Below the pieces are notes generated by a model. It saw only the letters and a program-made list of their open reading frames with translations, was not told the DNA's origin and did not search any database. A stretch of 64,000 nt of DNA from Botryotinia globosa (taxonomy: Eukaryota > Ascomycota > Leotiomycetes > Helotiales > Sclerotiniaceae): the NCBI GenBank assembly GCA_014898425.1, contig RCSZ01000011.1, forward strand, positions 1,362,501-1,426,500, read 5' to 3'. A program made the position numbers and the translations under genes. This document shows positions 21,530 to 33,481 of this stretch, piece after piece; position 1 is the first letter of the stretch, and each line of letters starts with the position of its first letter.

Positions 21530-23800
21530 CTATATCAGAGTTAGTGACCTGGACAGGTGCATAGGCGTCTTCAAGATGATAGAAAGGAAGTGGTCAACAA
21601 AGGTGCCTACAAGGTTTCAATATCCAACAGACTGAATCATTAGTATTGCCTCTCCAGAAAATGAGGGGCTTGCAAATACACCCACTTCTCATTAGATGTG
21701 CTAAATTGCAAATTAGCAAAGAGCAAAGAAAATGGATGGAGTTACTTGCTGCTCGCTGTCACTACTGTTTCAATTATTAGCTGTGTTTGACTGTAGCATC
21801 TGGTTGAACTCACTCATTTTCTGAGACGATGCCTTCCCTCGTCACCAGTGAGCTTGCTTTGACTTTGTTAGTAAACATTAAAAGTACAGACAGGAATAAA
21901 GGTGAGACTTCTCAAGACCTCAGAGAATCACCTTTACGTACATTCCATGTTCGCAAGTGAAGAGTGGAAAATACTATGAAAGTTAAGATTACAATTTGAT
22001 CATACTTTATGGAGAGCTCATAATATATAGAAAATTTGATTGCATCGTTGCCTTTCTTCTCTGTCATCATCGTGCAACTACAAAGCTTGTAAGTCAGGTA
22101 AGAAAGGGTGGAAGACGATTGCTTGTCTCCTTTATGCCCTCTGCAAAGCAGAAGTAGATTGACTCTAATATTTTTCTCCCCTTGAACAAGCTTTCTTCAT
22201 CATTTACTTTGATCGATGTTTGTGATGGAGAAAACCGTCAGGACAAAGATTGTTGGAGATGGAAAAGGAGAGGAAAAGAACGATAGATAATGAAGGTGTG
22301 GTACATGAAGTATAGGGGAGTTTATTTGGGGTAAATATAAGACCAGAAGCTAGTAAGATGAGATAGGTCTCCCACTGGGAATAAGTTCACAAAAACAAAG
22401 ACAGTAGAAATAAAACAAAGCTAATATATTTCATCCTTCTGATCAATTCTTTGAAATAATGCAGCAGACTAACATGGTGATTTGAAGGCATACACTTCCA
22501 CCAAATGTATGCAAAGACTGAAAGTGATCTTGAAAGATGAATAGCGAAGAGAAACAGTATTTTAAAATCAAGTCTATCCTTCAATTCACCACTACCACGT
22601 TTGTCCTTTCGCTTACGCACCACATGCACCCCTTTCAAACTTATTGGTTGCATATCTGCTGTAAGTATTCAGCTTTGAGACAGCCGAGTATCGACTTATT
22701 TCCCAAGTTCTCCGAAAGTCATCTCCATACTTTGAACAAACTTCAATACATCTTCATGATTTCCTCCCCATCCTACGTACTCCCTGTTATCCCTCTCATT
22801 ACACCTCACAAATACCGTACCCATGAATCCCCTTGAACAATCGCTCTATCTCATCTAGCATTACATCTGATTCATCATAAACCACATTCACTGCCTCGCT
22901 CCCACCCTTATTCACCTCACATTCACTCAATCCACACTTCACCCCCTCCTCGCTTGATTCCACCAATCATAACCCGCTCACCTACCTTCCATAATTTTTT
23001 GTTGCACATCTACTTCAGGGCCTCAAGCCTATAAATCCCTATAAGCCCACTGGAACCAATTTCTACATGCCATGTGTCTGGATACAAGTATTTCACACCT
23101 AAAATACCAAGCATCTGAGCTATTTCCTGTCGCCCACCTCTCATCTATTTTCATATCTCTTACACGTTACACTACACTGTCTTCTCAACAGCTCGTCTGA
23201 TCGTCAGTTGCCTACTTGCTTCTTTTCCACTCTCCGCTCTCATCCAGAATCCTGGACCAACCTATCACCACCCATGAGTCAAATCTCAAGATGCTTCGTT
23301 GCATATCGGCTTCAGCAGTCCAAATTTATAGATTCCCCTGTAAAACATAAGGTCCCCCATCATTCAATTGAGAAAGAGTAAGCAACCTACCATGTCGTCC
23401 CATAAGCTACCTACTCACTCGGACTTCCAGGTTCCCTCCATATAAATTCCCCAGTAAAAGTATTTATTTACCTTACAAATATTTATGACAACCTTGGAAT
23501 GAAGAGATATAATCGCGTATATCCATATCACCACTAATGAATTAAAGAGTGGATTGAGTAAAAATATGATTGAATTGCATGAATAATCATCGCTAATTTC
23601 GCCTATAGGCAGATTCTTCTATGCTGCCACTACACCAGGATAGATATCTGGATATGCCGTGCAAAAATTATGTACGCCCTTCAATCCTTGTTAGGTCCCT
23701 GGACCCCATAAAATATCGACACCCCAAAACCAGCCATTGTATGAGCAAAATGTCCGCGCCTAATCCATTTTAAACCCCGTATCCCTAGTCCATATATCCA
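21530..23800. other. Region with unresolved 5' exons and no other supported gene
   Basis: 21530-21880 probably contains the 5' exons of the membrane-anchored gene: a frame from ATG 21878 ends at a GTGAGT donor followed by a CTAATAATTGAAACAG acceptor region. From 22000 to 23800 I see only short, uncharacteristic open frames and pyrimidine-rich DNA, partly the 3' flank of the next gene. Confidence 0.35.
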
Positions 23801-25733
23801 TTATTCAATACTCATTTTCATCAATCCATCATTAGTGTCTACCATACCCTGAAACCCAATTCTCCTGCCTCCCATCCCCGCTGAACCATTCCCCAATCCA
23901 CTCTTTCCATTTCCAGGCTCCCCGTTACTACTTGATCTTGAGCCCCAAGGAGCCAGATCCCTTTGCATCGGACTCTGCATTACCGGACTATTATGTACGC
24001 TCATACCAGGACTAACCGCCCGTCTCTTAAAACTTGTAGGATCGAGATCATCGTCCCGACGACGCTTATGTGTGATTTTACGCATAGGTTCGGATGCTTG
24101 AGGAGTAGAGGACCGAGAGGGAGAGGAATCAGAGTTGCTTCGATGGGGATGAAGAGGCGTGGAGAGGTGAGCTTCTAATGATAAATCCTCACTCATGCCA
24201 GAAGTGGAACCGCGATGATTGAAATTGGGTGGAGGTGGTGTGCGATTGTTATCGTCACTAAAAGAATCCCAGAATTCCTTACCTTTAGAATTGCGAATAA
24301 CTTGTTGCTTGAAGCTACCAGATAGTTGAGAACTGGACGCATCGGCCATTATATCATCTTCAGGTATGCCTTCCAGAGAATCCTGTGTTGGACCCATTAT
24401 CGGTGACGAGCGTGCATCTATTGTTGATATAGAGGGATGTCGAGAAGGTTCGAGATCCATGTCACTTTCGCGGGTTTGACGGACAACTTCTGCTTCCCTG
24501 CGAACTTCGGTTTCGACTGGTGCACTCTCTTCAGCTAGAGCTGCTCGAATACGTGCAAATCCTTTTGTTTTGGGCTATCAAAAGTTAGGAGATGTAAATT
24601 TACAAGTACTGTATACATACTAGCATGTTTCCCCTCCTAGTCACTACCCTGCGAATGACCCCTCGTTGTCCATCCTTTCCAGGTGTGCTAGGCATACCAT
24701 CCGCATTCTCTAAAGTGGATTTCAACCCAGCATCATCACTCTCACTTCCTGATATATGTAATTGATTGGCAGCCCAGCTTATACTTTCTCTCCTCGAACG
24801 AAAATTATCCACAGGTCTTGGTCTATTAAAGTAATTGCTTTCGATATTGCGCATAGTAGGAGGTGATTTGGAGGTTGGACTAGCCATTGGTCCACTCCTC
24901 GATCCTTTGCGGCTCTTTCCACTTCTTAATCTTGCTGACTGGAAATTCATAAGACTATTGACTGCGGGGGATTGTCCAGACCAGGCGCCGCCAGGGCTTG
25001 GGTTATAACTTCCGCCGAAAGGTGCTGTAACTCTGCTTATTTGAGGTGTTGTAATAATAGAGTCGTCGATCTCGTCTGATTCCATCAAATCATCGTTGTC
25101 GGAACTACTTTCAGAATCATCCGAGGCCATCATGTTAACACTACCAAGCGAATTGGATGCCATCATTCTTTCTGTATTTGGTGCAGGAGACCACAGAGCA
25201 CCTTCCCCAGCGCTGGTAAAGTTTAATCCATTTTTTCTATTCGGGATATTCATAGCTCTGCCAGTAATTGTAGGTGACGAATCGGGTGATGATTGCTCTG
25301 CAAGTGTGGAGTGATGAAGGTTTGTTGCAGCTCTTGAAAAATCTAGACCTCGAGATCGTCTAGGCAAAACACTCGTAGGTGACCCATATGTTTGTGATTG
25401 ATCTAATTTTGGTGACAATGGTACTCGATTGATATATGCTGAAGACCCTACTGGCATGAAATCCTTTGGTGGCATCTGTAGAGAAAGACCTCGGGCAAAT
25501 GCAGCAGGTCGCCTTGGAGTTGTCGGACTTTCGGAGATGGAACTATCATCTTTAGAAACTGGCTTTTCTGGTTCGCGGAATTTAGGAGACGGTGAAAGCA
25601 TTGGCTGACCGCCATCTGATAATGACCGAGCTTTTGAAGGTGATCGTGATGGATTTCTAACATTGGCTTCTTCGCGTTTGTCGTTCACTTCAGTCCCCGT
25701 TTCGGGTTCAACGATATCCATGCTTGACGACAT
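23801..25733 (-). CDS. Disordered conserved fungal protein of unknown function
   Basis: Exons are 25733-24621 and 24574-23801 (628 residues), joined at a GTATGT donor and a GATAG acceptor. The protein is largely low-complexity, rich in Ser, Pro and Asn, with many SP/TP sites (SPSPKF, SPTTPRRP, SPTSKSPPT), as in targets of proline-directed kinases. An acidic run lies at ESSSDNDDLMESDEIDDS. The one compact segment is at the exon junction: VVTRRGNML followed by PKTKGFARIRAALAEESAP, basic and probably helical. A KRRRDDDLDPTSFKRRA stretch resembles a bipartite nuclear signal. Together these suggest a nuclear regulatory protein under cell-cycle or stress kinases, but this is inference and I do not recognise the family by name. 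Confidence 0.75.
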
Positions 25734-26639
25734 ATGCTCGATGGATCGATTTGGGAATATGATATCAGATTAATTGTTAAATATTATAAAGATTGAGAAA
25801 AAGATTAACCCGATGCTTCTATACCATCTTCTAGTTGTATGGGCATATAGACTCAGCGGAAGTAGTCGCTGTATGTCGAGGTGGTGGGCGAGAAAGATGT
25901 CCAAGGTAGAGATTATATCGAGTGAGTTGATGTCGTAAATGAATATATGCAGTTCAAAGTTGCGACATAAAAGGAGGGGTACCTAGTCATGAAAGGTATT
26001 GTAGAAATATGAAACTGATGAGGTACAGATTGACGATGGTACTGTTTTACATGAATGACCGTCTGTCGGGTATCAGATCGGAGGCCTTCACATTCTATCA
26101 TTCAAGGCATTGCACTGTCTTAAGATCGTCAAAGTGTAATTAAGTGATTGTCTTGGTCGTACACACAAATCGAGAATTGGACATTGGGCTAGTTGCTAGA
26201 GCTGAAGCAGGACTACCAAAAGATAATACGCTTGTCTGTTTACGGCTAAATCTGCAAACGACCATCACGTGCATTTTTTTGTTTTTCTGAACCTACAGAG
26301 CCTACGAAGGACACTTTGTACATGGTTTATCTGACATCCATTCTACCGACATCAATCCAATGGGCGGGTATTAAAAACCCTTTTAACTTCAAACCTCACA
26401 TAATTCAATCAATCTCATTTGAGCGATAATCTGGGAGCCTATGGTTTTTTCATTCCTCTATTGTTTCAGGCCGAAACTTCCTCTCTTCAAGTTCAGCAAC
26501 GACTAATAAGTCGTCATATGCTCAAGACATGGCACATTGGTTGGAAATATATTGCATCCTGTTATTTCAAATACATTGTCATTATTCATTATAATTTTAG
26601 GTATGGTCAAGACCTCAACCTCATCGACCTTCATGGTAT
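25734..26639. other. Intergenic region between the disordered protein and the aquaporin
   Basis: Promoter of the disordered-protein gene and 3' flank of the aquaporin gene. A pyrimidine-rich tract lies near 26370-26420. No further gene is seen. Confidence 0.4.
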
Positions 26640-27995
26640 TCATACAGCAGAATCATTCTTTCTCCCATTATCCCATACTTCACTGTCTATACTTATTCCC
26701 GAGGTACTGGCACTTCCACCAAGAGCACCATTCTTGGATAAATGTTGCATGATACCCTCTTCTCCTTTCTCATGTACATTATGACCTTTGGCAATAACTC
26801 CAAAGCTATCGCGTTGAATCATCTCATACAATGCTGTCCCAAAAAGCATGGCCGGTATACTCGTGAGAATGGGTATCAATGAATAAAGCGAGAAAGCATC
26901 GCCTCCAAAAAATATGGCTGCAACGATGCGAGCGCCCAAGTCACGAGATGAATTAAGCTCTATCGTTACATCCGCAAAACCCCAGATCATTGTTGCTAAA
27001 AGAGGTTAGCAAGTGTACAACAATCAAGAAACTGTTGAATCCGAAGAAAGCAGTTGTGGATTCTATGCTTACCATAACCTAGTCCAATAACCCATGGCAC
27101 CGCAGATGCAGACACAAATGGATTCATAGGGTCGAGGCAAGCCCAAATCACAATTCCCTAAAAGGTGTCAGCAAATGCTCTAATGTTTTGTCAAAGTCTT
27201 TGCCACATACCACGAAGACGTCGGCAAAAAATTCAATGAAGAACAGATATCCATATGACTGTGATGCTCCAGGAAACGAGCAAAGAATACTTCCTGGTCC
27301 GCCTGGTGAATTGAGACTTAAGCCTTTAGCACGATATTCCGCAGCAAGTTCCATTAGTTGTGGATAGTATTGTCCAACCAAAAGCATGGCTGCCATAAAG
27401 GATCCGAAGACTTGAGCGAAGATGTATTGAGGAACCTTTTTCCAAGGGAACTGGGATGAATTAGCTGATACTGATATGCAAACACAGACCACGAAAACGT
27501 ACGCCTAGCCAAACGGCACAAGATATCGTTACTGCTGCATTGAAATGTCCTCCCGAAGTACTTCCACAAGTTCTGTTGCGTGTCAGCGATTGAAACGATA
27601 TGGTAGATCGTATCCTGATAATACAGTTCAACATACATGATAGCGAAAGCAATACCAATTGCAAAGGCCCAACCAATTTGGAAAATTGATCCTAGCCCTG
27701 GGTCCCCAGGATTCAGGAAGAATGACGCGCATGATGCAATTCCCGGATAACTATGGATAAATGTCAGTTGAGGTTGCATCTAGCCATCTCTTTAACCTTA
27801 CACGAAGAAGAACACTCCCATAGCCTCCGCAGCCATTTCTCTCATCCACCTCGGCCTTGCATTTTCGAAGTCTAGTTTGCGTTGCGATATAGGCTTGGGT
27901 GCCACGACATGTCTCTTTGCATGACGCTCTACTGCTTCCGTATAGCCGAGTTCCAGCTCCCCGGTACGAAGACGACTTGGTTCATTATGGGACAT
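26640..27995 (-). CDS. Aquaporin / major intrinsic protein with both NPA boxes altered
   Basis: Six exons: 27995-27802, 27750-27637, 27572-27503, 27450-27211, 27157-27073 and 26995-26640 (352 residues). MIP proteins form tetrameric membrane channels for water, glycerol or other small solutes, with two half-helices meeting at NPA motifs. Here the first is GGHFNAAVT (NAA) and the second is NSSRDLGARI (NSS), while the following Arg of the selectivity filter and the overall six-helix layout are kept. Helices include IFQIGWAFAIGIAFAIM and YIFAQVFGSFMAAMLLVGQY. The N-terminal 50 residues are hydrophilic, the C-terminal 60 are a charged cytoplasmic tail. ATG 27995 was preferred over an upstream non-ATG extension. 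Altered NPA boxes are known in some fungal MIPs, so the protein may still be a channel, perhaps with altered selectivity. Confidence 0.88.
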
Positions 27996-29006
27996 TGTGG
28001 AGCGGATGAAGAACAGCAATATGTTCGAACCGTAGTGTTGGAAGTGGCAACAGACCAGATATATGGGATTCTTAGCAACCTGGGAAATGCTCTAAGTGCG
28101 GGGTACAGGTGTATTATGTACAGTACGATTCCACTAAATTTTCGGGATGTTGTTTAATGATTGAATGAGGAAGGTTGCAGTTGATGTTTCTTCGAACAGA
28201 CGGGATCATGTTTAAATATGGATTCGCCACCTGTAGGTTCCACGAGAAAGGAGCAGAAAAGTATTCGACTCGTCTCAATATAGCATGTACCAAGTTGCTC
28301 ATTGTGGCCAGAAGGTGAGAAACGTCATGGTCAGGAAATCATCGAGATCAACAAATCCTACAGTCTAACATTGAAACCCACTCTCATTGGTTCAATTAAC
28401 GTTGAGTTTTTTTTATACGGCCAATCAGATTAACTCCTTGCTGAATTCCTAAAGGAGTCCGGAGCAGTCCTAACTTTTTCGCTTATACGCATGCTTACAA
28501 TAGGAGCGGAGATCCATGGATACCTGAGGACAACATAATATCTTGACATCGCCCAGGCGTCCGCACTGTTCTCAGGTTGCACCGCGTCAGGTTTAAGCAC
28601 ATCTCCTGAAGCTCAAAGAATTGCTAGCTTGCTTCCGAATCTGGACGACCGTTTCATGTCCGGGTGGGCTTATCCGTGCGCCACAAACGCCATACTCACT
28701 TTCACCTTGATATATCTCGTACTTCCTCAAACTTAAAGATCAATGGAGTTTACAACGATAATTCTGAATTTGTGTGTAATGATACAATTCAGGTAACAAA
28801 ATGAAAGGCCGTTATTCCTGTTCTCCTTCTCTGTCGGTACAAAGGTTTCTTTCCCCCTTTTGGATACACAACAAGACCAATTCTTTCGAAGCTCCAACTG
28901 AATCTCTTCCCAATCTTGTCAATATCCCATTTTCTATTCTACAAAAGGCAAGAAGAAATTACACATCCTCAAAGCACCGGTTCTTCAAGATTGCAATACA
29001 CCTTAA
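27996..29006. other. Intergenic region upstream of the aquaporin
   Basis: Aquaporin promoter and 3' flank of the C2H2 gene. No credible gene or RNA is seen. Confidence 0.4.
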
Positions 29007-32000
29007 TCATTCATCTATCGCTGGAGTCTTGTCTCGCTTTCCGCGGGGTCGGACTAATGCTTCCTGGCTTTCAATGATCCCCACTTCACCTCGTCTATCA
29101 GAAGATCTAGTAGATGTCCTCCTTTGAGCACGTTTTGTTTTCACCATTTCCGAAGGAGAGAGAATTTCGTCTGCATCTGAATCATTGACCTCTCTGCGAG
29201 AAGCTTTCTTGTAGCAACGTTTACCATCTGGACAGCTGTTAGGCATCTGTACGAACCAGATGACACGTGGAATAAGAAAAGCTTACCTGTGTCGAGACTT
29301 TGAGCGCTGCTTGATGATGATGGCGTTCTCGCGAGAGGCGAAAAACTTTGCGCTCCAGGGTTTGCGGGCGAAGCTGGAGGTGTTTCTGGCTCCATTATCC
29401 CTGAGCCGATCAGTAGCGCTTCTTCCAGTCGTTTCCTTGGGTGGTGTGTGATGCGTTGATGCATACGTCTCTCCTCGACAGTATCGAACTTCGTATTACA
29501 TTGTTTGCATTCTGTATCACAAACTCCTATTTTGCTTTGTCAAGCTAAATTCCCGAGATCTGACGTTCATCTCTTACCTGTTCGTTGATGCTGCTTCAAA
29601 TTTCCTTTCCTGGCGAAGTTAAACCCGCAGTTTGTACAACTCAATGTTCCCCTATCTTCTATAGGGGACCTTTCAATTTCTTGTTGCGGAGAAACTTTTT
29701 CAGAGTTCCCTGAACTGGTCAAACTTAGCTTGATATTCGCAATTTTCTCTTGGAGGTGGTCATTTTGTTCGGTTTGTCACTCAATTGGTACTAACGAATC
29801 AGTTTCCACCACTTTCCAAAACTTAGGATGTTCATCGCTCTGGTGGCGACGTCTCTCCCTGACACTACTAAATGACTTGTGGCATTCCAGGCAGTCGAGT
29901 GAACAGACATCTAATAATCTGGCTTAGTAACTAGTGACCTACGTATCGCCATTGTCGGGTTGTAACTTACTCGTCTCAATATGGCGATTCAAAAAGTTTT
30001 TACTGTAAAAGAGCCTTTTACAGTGCCTGCACTCTGACTTTTCGTCTGCTTGCGAGTTCTCAGTGTTTTCATATTCGGATGTCCCTTGCCGAGAACCAGT
30101 GGACGTAGTGTGTGTCCTTGCCGTCGACCCTACTCGTGGTACCTTTAATAACTGGCTTCCGGGGTTCTGCTCAGGGTTTTGGCGTATTGGGTTAAAACTC
30201 TTCGCTACAATAGCCACCACCTCCTGGTGGTGTCGACTTCCTTTCTGATCCGACTTATGGTATTGCGTATGCTCTAATGCCTGGTGCTTATGCAATGCCT
30301 GAACTCGACCGAATCTCTTACCACAATCCGGGCACTTTGCGCAGCTCTCTGATCGCTGTTGTTAGCAAGGTTTCGAGAAAGCAGCAATGATAAACTCACT
30401 GTTCTTCTCATGCCTACGAAGGAGAGCCGATGCCGGAAATTCTTCACCACATTCGTTACACTTTGGAAGAGGTACACCCTCACTTTCTTCGGGGTTTGTG
30501 ATCTCGCCAGTCCTAGCAGACTTACTCACAACCTTTCTTGTCTCATTTTGCATATCTGAAGTCATTCGAGAAGTCCCAGTCACGAGATCCTTACCTAACT
30601 GGACCGTCCTTGTACTTTCAGGGTTTTGATTATCCATAACTTCGGTGACGCGGCTAAGAGCACCCTCAGTAGATCTCTTGGGAAATAGCAAAGCCTTGCT
30701 GTACTTAGCGTCAGATCTTTGCTCAACTGTCTTCCTCTCGAAGTTTGCTGTTACAACTAAGGCAGCTTCCTCAGTATTTTGAATAAACGGGGCATCATAT
30801 ACGTGAAAAGATGCATGAATCCAACTTCTCCCATCTTTTACTTTCCCGGAGTTCTTCCAGACTGGGTAGTCGTCCGTGAATGTCGTCCCCGGCGCATAAA
30901 TTGCAAATTCATAGCGGCAATTTGTCACAACAGACTCGGCTTTCAGGGTCAAGGCTGTTTGCAAAATTTCTTCCAGATGGGCTCGCCTGTTTTTCCAAAC
31001 CTCTAATGGCTCGTCCCAAGTATGAAATACTGCATCATCCAAATTATGTGGCGAGGTGTCGAATAGTGGGGCAATTGCTCTAGATAATCTCGCTGCCAGT
31101 TGAGTAGCTCGTCTTGGAATCAATCCTTCTTTGAATCCTTTACCTCCGATGATTGAACGATGAGCTGCTATATCCAAACATGAAAGACGCTCTGTTCCGT
31201 CTACCGAATGATTAGTTTAAGCTGGATATACAGGCAAAAGACACTTACCTAGTCCAAACACTATATCTCTATAATTTGATAACAGGCGAGAATCAGAAGG
31301 TGCGAAGTTGGGAAAGTTCGAATCGAAAATCCAATCTCTTAAAGCAGCCAGAATAAGGGTTCTAATGCAGACTCGTGCATCAAACTTTTTCATAATGGTC
31401 ACTACCTCCTTTCTTCCGATAGCCGTCCCAATGTCTCTACCAAATGCTGAACGCACCAGGGAGCGAAGATCTCCAGAGATCGCAAAATCTGCGAGCATCG
31501 GTCGCTGGTAGCTTTTTCGGTGGTAGGAAATTGAGGAAAGTTCAAATTGCATTTGGTCCATTGCATCGTCAATGGAATCATATCCGAGGTGCAAGGTTCC
31601 CGGTAATTCTAGGTCTGTGAATGTAGCAAATCTATGCATTTCTCTGTTTTCCTTCGTCAGTCGGTATATTGTCTCCAGATCTTCGAATACTCGAGACTCT
31701 AATGGATCGTTCATGCCCTCTTGGCGAGCCTTTTGTGCTTCGGTCAGGTGTTTTACTTGCGCTTTCAGATCTCTGATTATTTTTCCTGTCTCAGTCTCCT
31801 TGATACAGAGCGTTTCAACTTCCGTTTGCCAAAGCTCTTGAATTCGGGCGATTTCTCTATTGTGTTTATCCTCTAATAATTGTAGGTATTTCGAATGGTG
31901 TTCATTTGCAGGACTATCTGTTGGACTAGACTGGGGCATTTGTGGCTCTGCCTGGACGAGCTCCTTACTATTACGATTTGTAGCGCCACCTGTATCTGCG

Positions 32001-32640
32001 GTTCCAGTATCAGTTGGTTTTTCTGCAGGTGGTCTGACTTTTTTCAGTCCATTTGCAGCGTTTTTTTCAGTGGTCTTTGAGGGAGGTTTGTCCTAAGATC
32101 CAATTTTAGTGACTTTTTGTTCCCATTATCAGAAGGCTTGCTTACTCTGCTAGAACGGGCTCTTTTCGAAAGTGGAAGACTCTCGCTTCCTTTATCCTGC
32201 TGTGTACCGCGCTTTACACCCCTCTTACCCCCAATTGTCAAGGGAGCCGCCTCGGATGAATTTCTTACGTTTTTCTCCTCTTTCCTATCCTTCAGCACTT
32301 TCGTGTAGAGCAAACTTTTTTCGTTGCTTACATGTTGGTCAGCTCGTGTTCTAATAGCCTCATGTATTTCGCCCGGGAGTTTGGTCATATAGGCGGAACC
32401 TTTCGTCAACATATCTGCGAGTGACAAGATCTGATCAGTTTCATCAATTTGGTCGTTATACTTTTGCCACAATCTAGTAAGCTTTTCTTTGACAACATCG
32501 CGATCAGGGACGTCTTGGAAGAGAACCATGAAATCAAGTATTTCCTCTTTTGGTTGCACTTTCTGCTGTTTGCAAAAGTCAATCCAAGCAAGCAACTCTA
32601 TGTCCTCCTCCATAGACCAAGATCGGTGATTCCTGACCAT
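29007..32640 (-). CDS. Large multi-C2H2 zinc-finger protein with N-terminal SANT/Myb-like segment
   Basis: Exons: 32640-32146, 32092-31249, 31200-30400, 30348-29971, 29910-29578, 29511-29287 and 29227-29007. Frames join throughout, giving about 1,098 codons. The N-terminus (RNHRSWSMEEDIELLAWI) resembles a Myb/SANT helix set; a basic KRARSSR segment and a coiled-coil region follow, then a folded region of about 400 residues. At least five C2H2-like fingers come next: CNECGEEFPASALLRRH, CPDCGKRFGRVQALHKH, CRHCKRLFYSKNFLNRH, CLECHKSFSSVRERRRH and CTNCGFNFARKGNLKQH, plus CKQCNTKFDTVEERRMH. An in-frame TGA stands at 29779-29777 between fingers four and five. It is either a premature stop or lies in a further intron of 72 nt (GTTAGT donor, weak CTAAG acceptor). 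A DNA-binding role is inferred from the fingers. It is divergent from the HSPA12-like gene. Confidence 0.75.
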
Positions 32641-33481
32641 GGTTAGGATCGGTATTTTCGCGTTAAACAAGAGTTTGAAATTTCATGAATTTATAATTTT
32701 GCAGAAAGACGAATTTGACGTTTGAACAAATCCCAGCTATCAAGCGCAGGAGGCGCACATTAGTTATCCCAATTCCCCGGGTACATTCATTCTGATAGAT
32801 TTTATGACAGAATGGATGCTGGGATTCGTTATACCTGAAAGATGTGGCTTCCCACCTGCAGCAATCCTTCCTTAGTCCGAGCGTCCTATCAAATTACATT
32901 TCCTGCCGTTTGCATTGTGGAAGTACTATGCGTTTGCTCATAACACGAGATTTTGGAACACATATATTCAATTCAATTGTTCAGTTTACACTAAATTCCA
33001 ATATTGCAAAAGGAAAACGCAACTTGGACATCAATCCGGCCGCTATCAGTCGTTCCCACACCCCGCCCCACATCTTGTTTTCCCAGGATAAAACTATTCT
33101 TACTTCTTTTGTTGGATGATTTTGTCAAACTTCTTTTTCTTCGGCAAGGTAGCATCGCTACTCATTACCTTAAATAACTGTACTATCAAGCACCTTTTAT
33201 GAATCATTATGGAAGAATCCGTCTCCCTGCAGATGCCTCACCTGATACCATGTTGTTTTTGCAGTCAGAATGAGGCCCGGGAGCTTGCATGATCGACCTC
33301 GCTGCAGGCCTCCGTTCCTTGAGCCTGATTTGAAGTGTACTTGCCTTTGCGAAGATAATGAACTACAGGAAGCATATCTTCATTTCCCTTTCCAACTTTA
33401 CGATTTCAGAAGCGTCTTTCGAAGCTTCACTACGTCCTCATACTTCTATGACTTGATGATCCAATATTCGATGCCTTCAAA
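32641..33481. promoter_or_regulatory. Shared divergent promoter region of the C2H2 and HSPA12-like genes
   Basis: The two genes point away from each other across 841 bp. I see no certain TATA box or operator. The stretch contains small open frames without coding character. Co-regulation is possible but not shown. Confidence 0.4.
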
